Shown piece after piece: positions 35,901-64,000 of a DNA stretch of 64,000 nt. The translations under genes were made by a program, and so were the position numbers. This stretch comes from Erpetoichthys calabaricus (lineage: Eukaryota > Chordata > Cladistia > Polypteriformes > Polypteridae): positions 169,063,108 through 169,127,107 of the forward strand of contig NC_041395.2 in NCBI RefSeq assembly GCF_900747795.2. Direction: 5' to 3'. Positions within the stretch are counted from its first letter, which is position 1. The number at the start of each line of letters is the position of its first letter. A model generated the notes under the pieces. The model ran no database searches, was not told the DNA's origin, and saw only the letters and a list, made by a program, of their open reading frames with translations.

Positions 35901-36860
35901 GCATCTCAACTTGAGCAGCCCACAGGTGTTTCATTATCTTTTTCATGAATAAGATACACTGATGAAGTAGATGATTTTCTGTCTGTAGTTTGTGAATAAT
36001 TAGGTTATAATTTGAAATTAAAGAGTTACCTTCTTCATTCTGTGACAAATGTATGTCTTCATTATGCTTTGCCTGGAAGTCAATTGTAGCATCCCATTGC
36101 TTCACATCTATGTCAAAACTGTAGGATCATAATGGCTCTCAAACTTCTTCCTACTCTTCCTCCAGTGTGTGTGTGCTTGCAATGCCGTGCTGATTACTGA
36201 AGGTACTCTACCTCACCTTGGATACTGAACTTCATAGTCCTCTAAACAGACAAGTGGACAAATTAACATTGAGGATGTTCATGTTCAGACTGATACTGAA
36301 ACATGATATCTGTTGTAAATAAAGTATTCCGGCTCGATGGATCATATAATTGTGGGGGAGGAAACTCATGCCACTTACGGCGTTGACTCAGGCTGGTCCA
36401 TTCGCGATAGGGTGTCTGTAAACATAAAGATGTTTCGGGAAGGCTTATTTTGTACAGTCGTAAAAAGAGTGTACACTAGGCGAGTAATCTTTTTCACTGA
36501 AGACTGGTGTTATATTCAGTTATGACAAATTCAACACTGTAGAATTTGGTGTCTTGCTATCTTATCCATTTAGTTAAAAGAGTAGACAGGCAGCATTAGT
36601 AACTTACAACCAAAATAATGCCACTATACACTCTGCCTTAAAATATAACTAGGAATTGCAAAACTGAATATTAACTTGTATTATTTATAACACAGGGGCA
36701 GCCACGGCAGCTTGCACTGTATGCAAATTAGATTGGCTCCGTCTTTGTTACAGTGGCACAAATACCTGATTCTTCTAAACAGCCTTCACCCAATACTCAC
36801 TGAGTTGTTCTCTTCTAACTGTAGTCTCTGACACTTCTAGGATCTGCCTTTGCATTAGAG
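35900..36860. other. Non-coding
   Basis: Apart from the repeated block at 36497-36563 noted with the BEL/Pao fossil, nothing is recognised. The end of this stretch (about 36780-36861) would be the acceptor region or 5' UTR before the ATG at 36862. Confidence 0.35.
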
Positions 36861-36861
36861 G

Positions 36862-63486
<26,625 letters not shown>

Positions 63487-63699
63487 GTATGTCAACTGCA
63501 ATACAATGTTGGTTTCACATTTCCAAAGCATCATGAGTTCAACCATTCTGACAGATTAATAAAATGGAGGATAAAATGCTAGAGATGGTTACTGTGAGAA
63601 GACTTTACAAGTATGGCAAGTTCAATTGCAATCTCTGCCTTTTTTTTTTTTCATTCTATTTTGGTATGTAAAACATGGAATATCAGACAATTGAGCCTC

Positions 63700-63862
63700 T
63701 CTTCTGTTTGTTATGGTCCAAAACACCCATCTTCCTTATTCTTTACAGTTGCATTATATGTCACACCTCACATACAAACAAGTCCACTCCTACAAGCACT
63801 TTGAGCTACTTTTTTGTATGAAAATGTGCCATACAAATAAATGTTATTATTATTATTATTAC
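63700..63862 (+). mobile_element. Retroelement 3' end with (TTA)n tail
   Basis: 'agcactttgagctacttttt' then 'aatgtgccatacaaataaat' and (GTTATT)-type repeats form the 3' end of a LINE or SINE of the type also seen at 14453 (minus strand). No coding part. Confidence 0.55.
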
Positions 63863-64000
63863 AACTTGAGGCAAAATCAAATATTGTGGGGGTGATTTAT
63901 AGATTGCTTGAACTGAGTCGCTGGGTATGTCAGTCTAGATGACTGTTAAGTCACAGGGGTGCAATGCAACAGTCCTCAACTCACTAAAATTATGTAAATG

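Overview
This is eukaryotic DNA from a vertebrate, most likely a ray-finned fish of the bichir/reedfish lineage (Polypteriformes). Spliced host genes with GT-AG introns, two nuclear tRNA genes and many interspersed repeats show a vertebrate genome. The lineage is inferred from the look of the abundant tRNA-derived SINE, the Helitron ends and the LINE families, not from any search. Nothing prokaryotic is present: no operons, ribosome binding sites or CRISPR.

Layout. 1-6930: the last two coding exons and polyadenylation region of an FBXO2/6/44-type sugar-binding F-box gene (+ strand), with a Helitron and a solo-LTR-like fossil in the last intron. 7490-8300: a SINE and a repeat fragment. 8915-17597 (- strand): a large, many-exon, broken gene coding for C2H2 fingers, a SWIM-type finger, an HMGXB3-like (possibly KDZ-type transposase-derived) region and a C-terminal Ulp1/C48-type cysteine protease; it is the least ordinary coding unit here. 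A fold-back hAT-type repeat lies in its first part. 17781-18241: tRNA-Pro(UGG) on + and tRNA-Ile(AAU) on -. 18680-36540: repeat-rich, with a decayed hAT, LINE fragments, a Tc1-like transposon, MITEs, a Helitron carrying a Rep piece and a broken BEL/Pao fossil. 36862-63486 (+ strand): a host gene I do not recognise, probably secreted or type I membrane, pieced together from small exons that nearly all begin and end in phase 1. Its introns hold an RTE-like LINE with a 17-bp target duplication, SINEs, a Tigger-like element with an hAT element nested inside, an L2-type LINE, another LINE and a second Helitron.

How the parts relate. The F-box gene and the unknown secreted gene are the only apparently intact protein genes, and both are partial: the first lacks its 5' exons and the second probably continues past 64000. 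Most of the remaining sequence is transposable element or intron. Several relative ages can be read from nesting: SINE after Helitron at 2973-3317, and hAT after Tigger at 48271-50102. The Tigger-like insertion sits exactly at a possible splice donor of the unknown gene.
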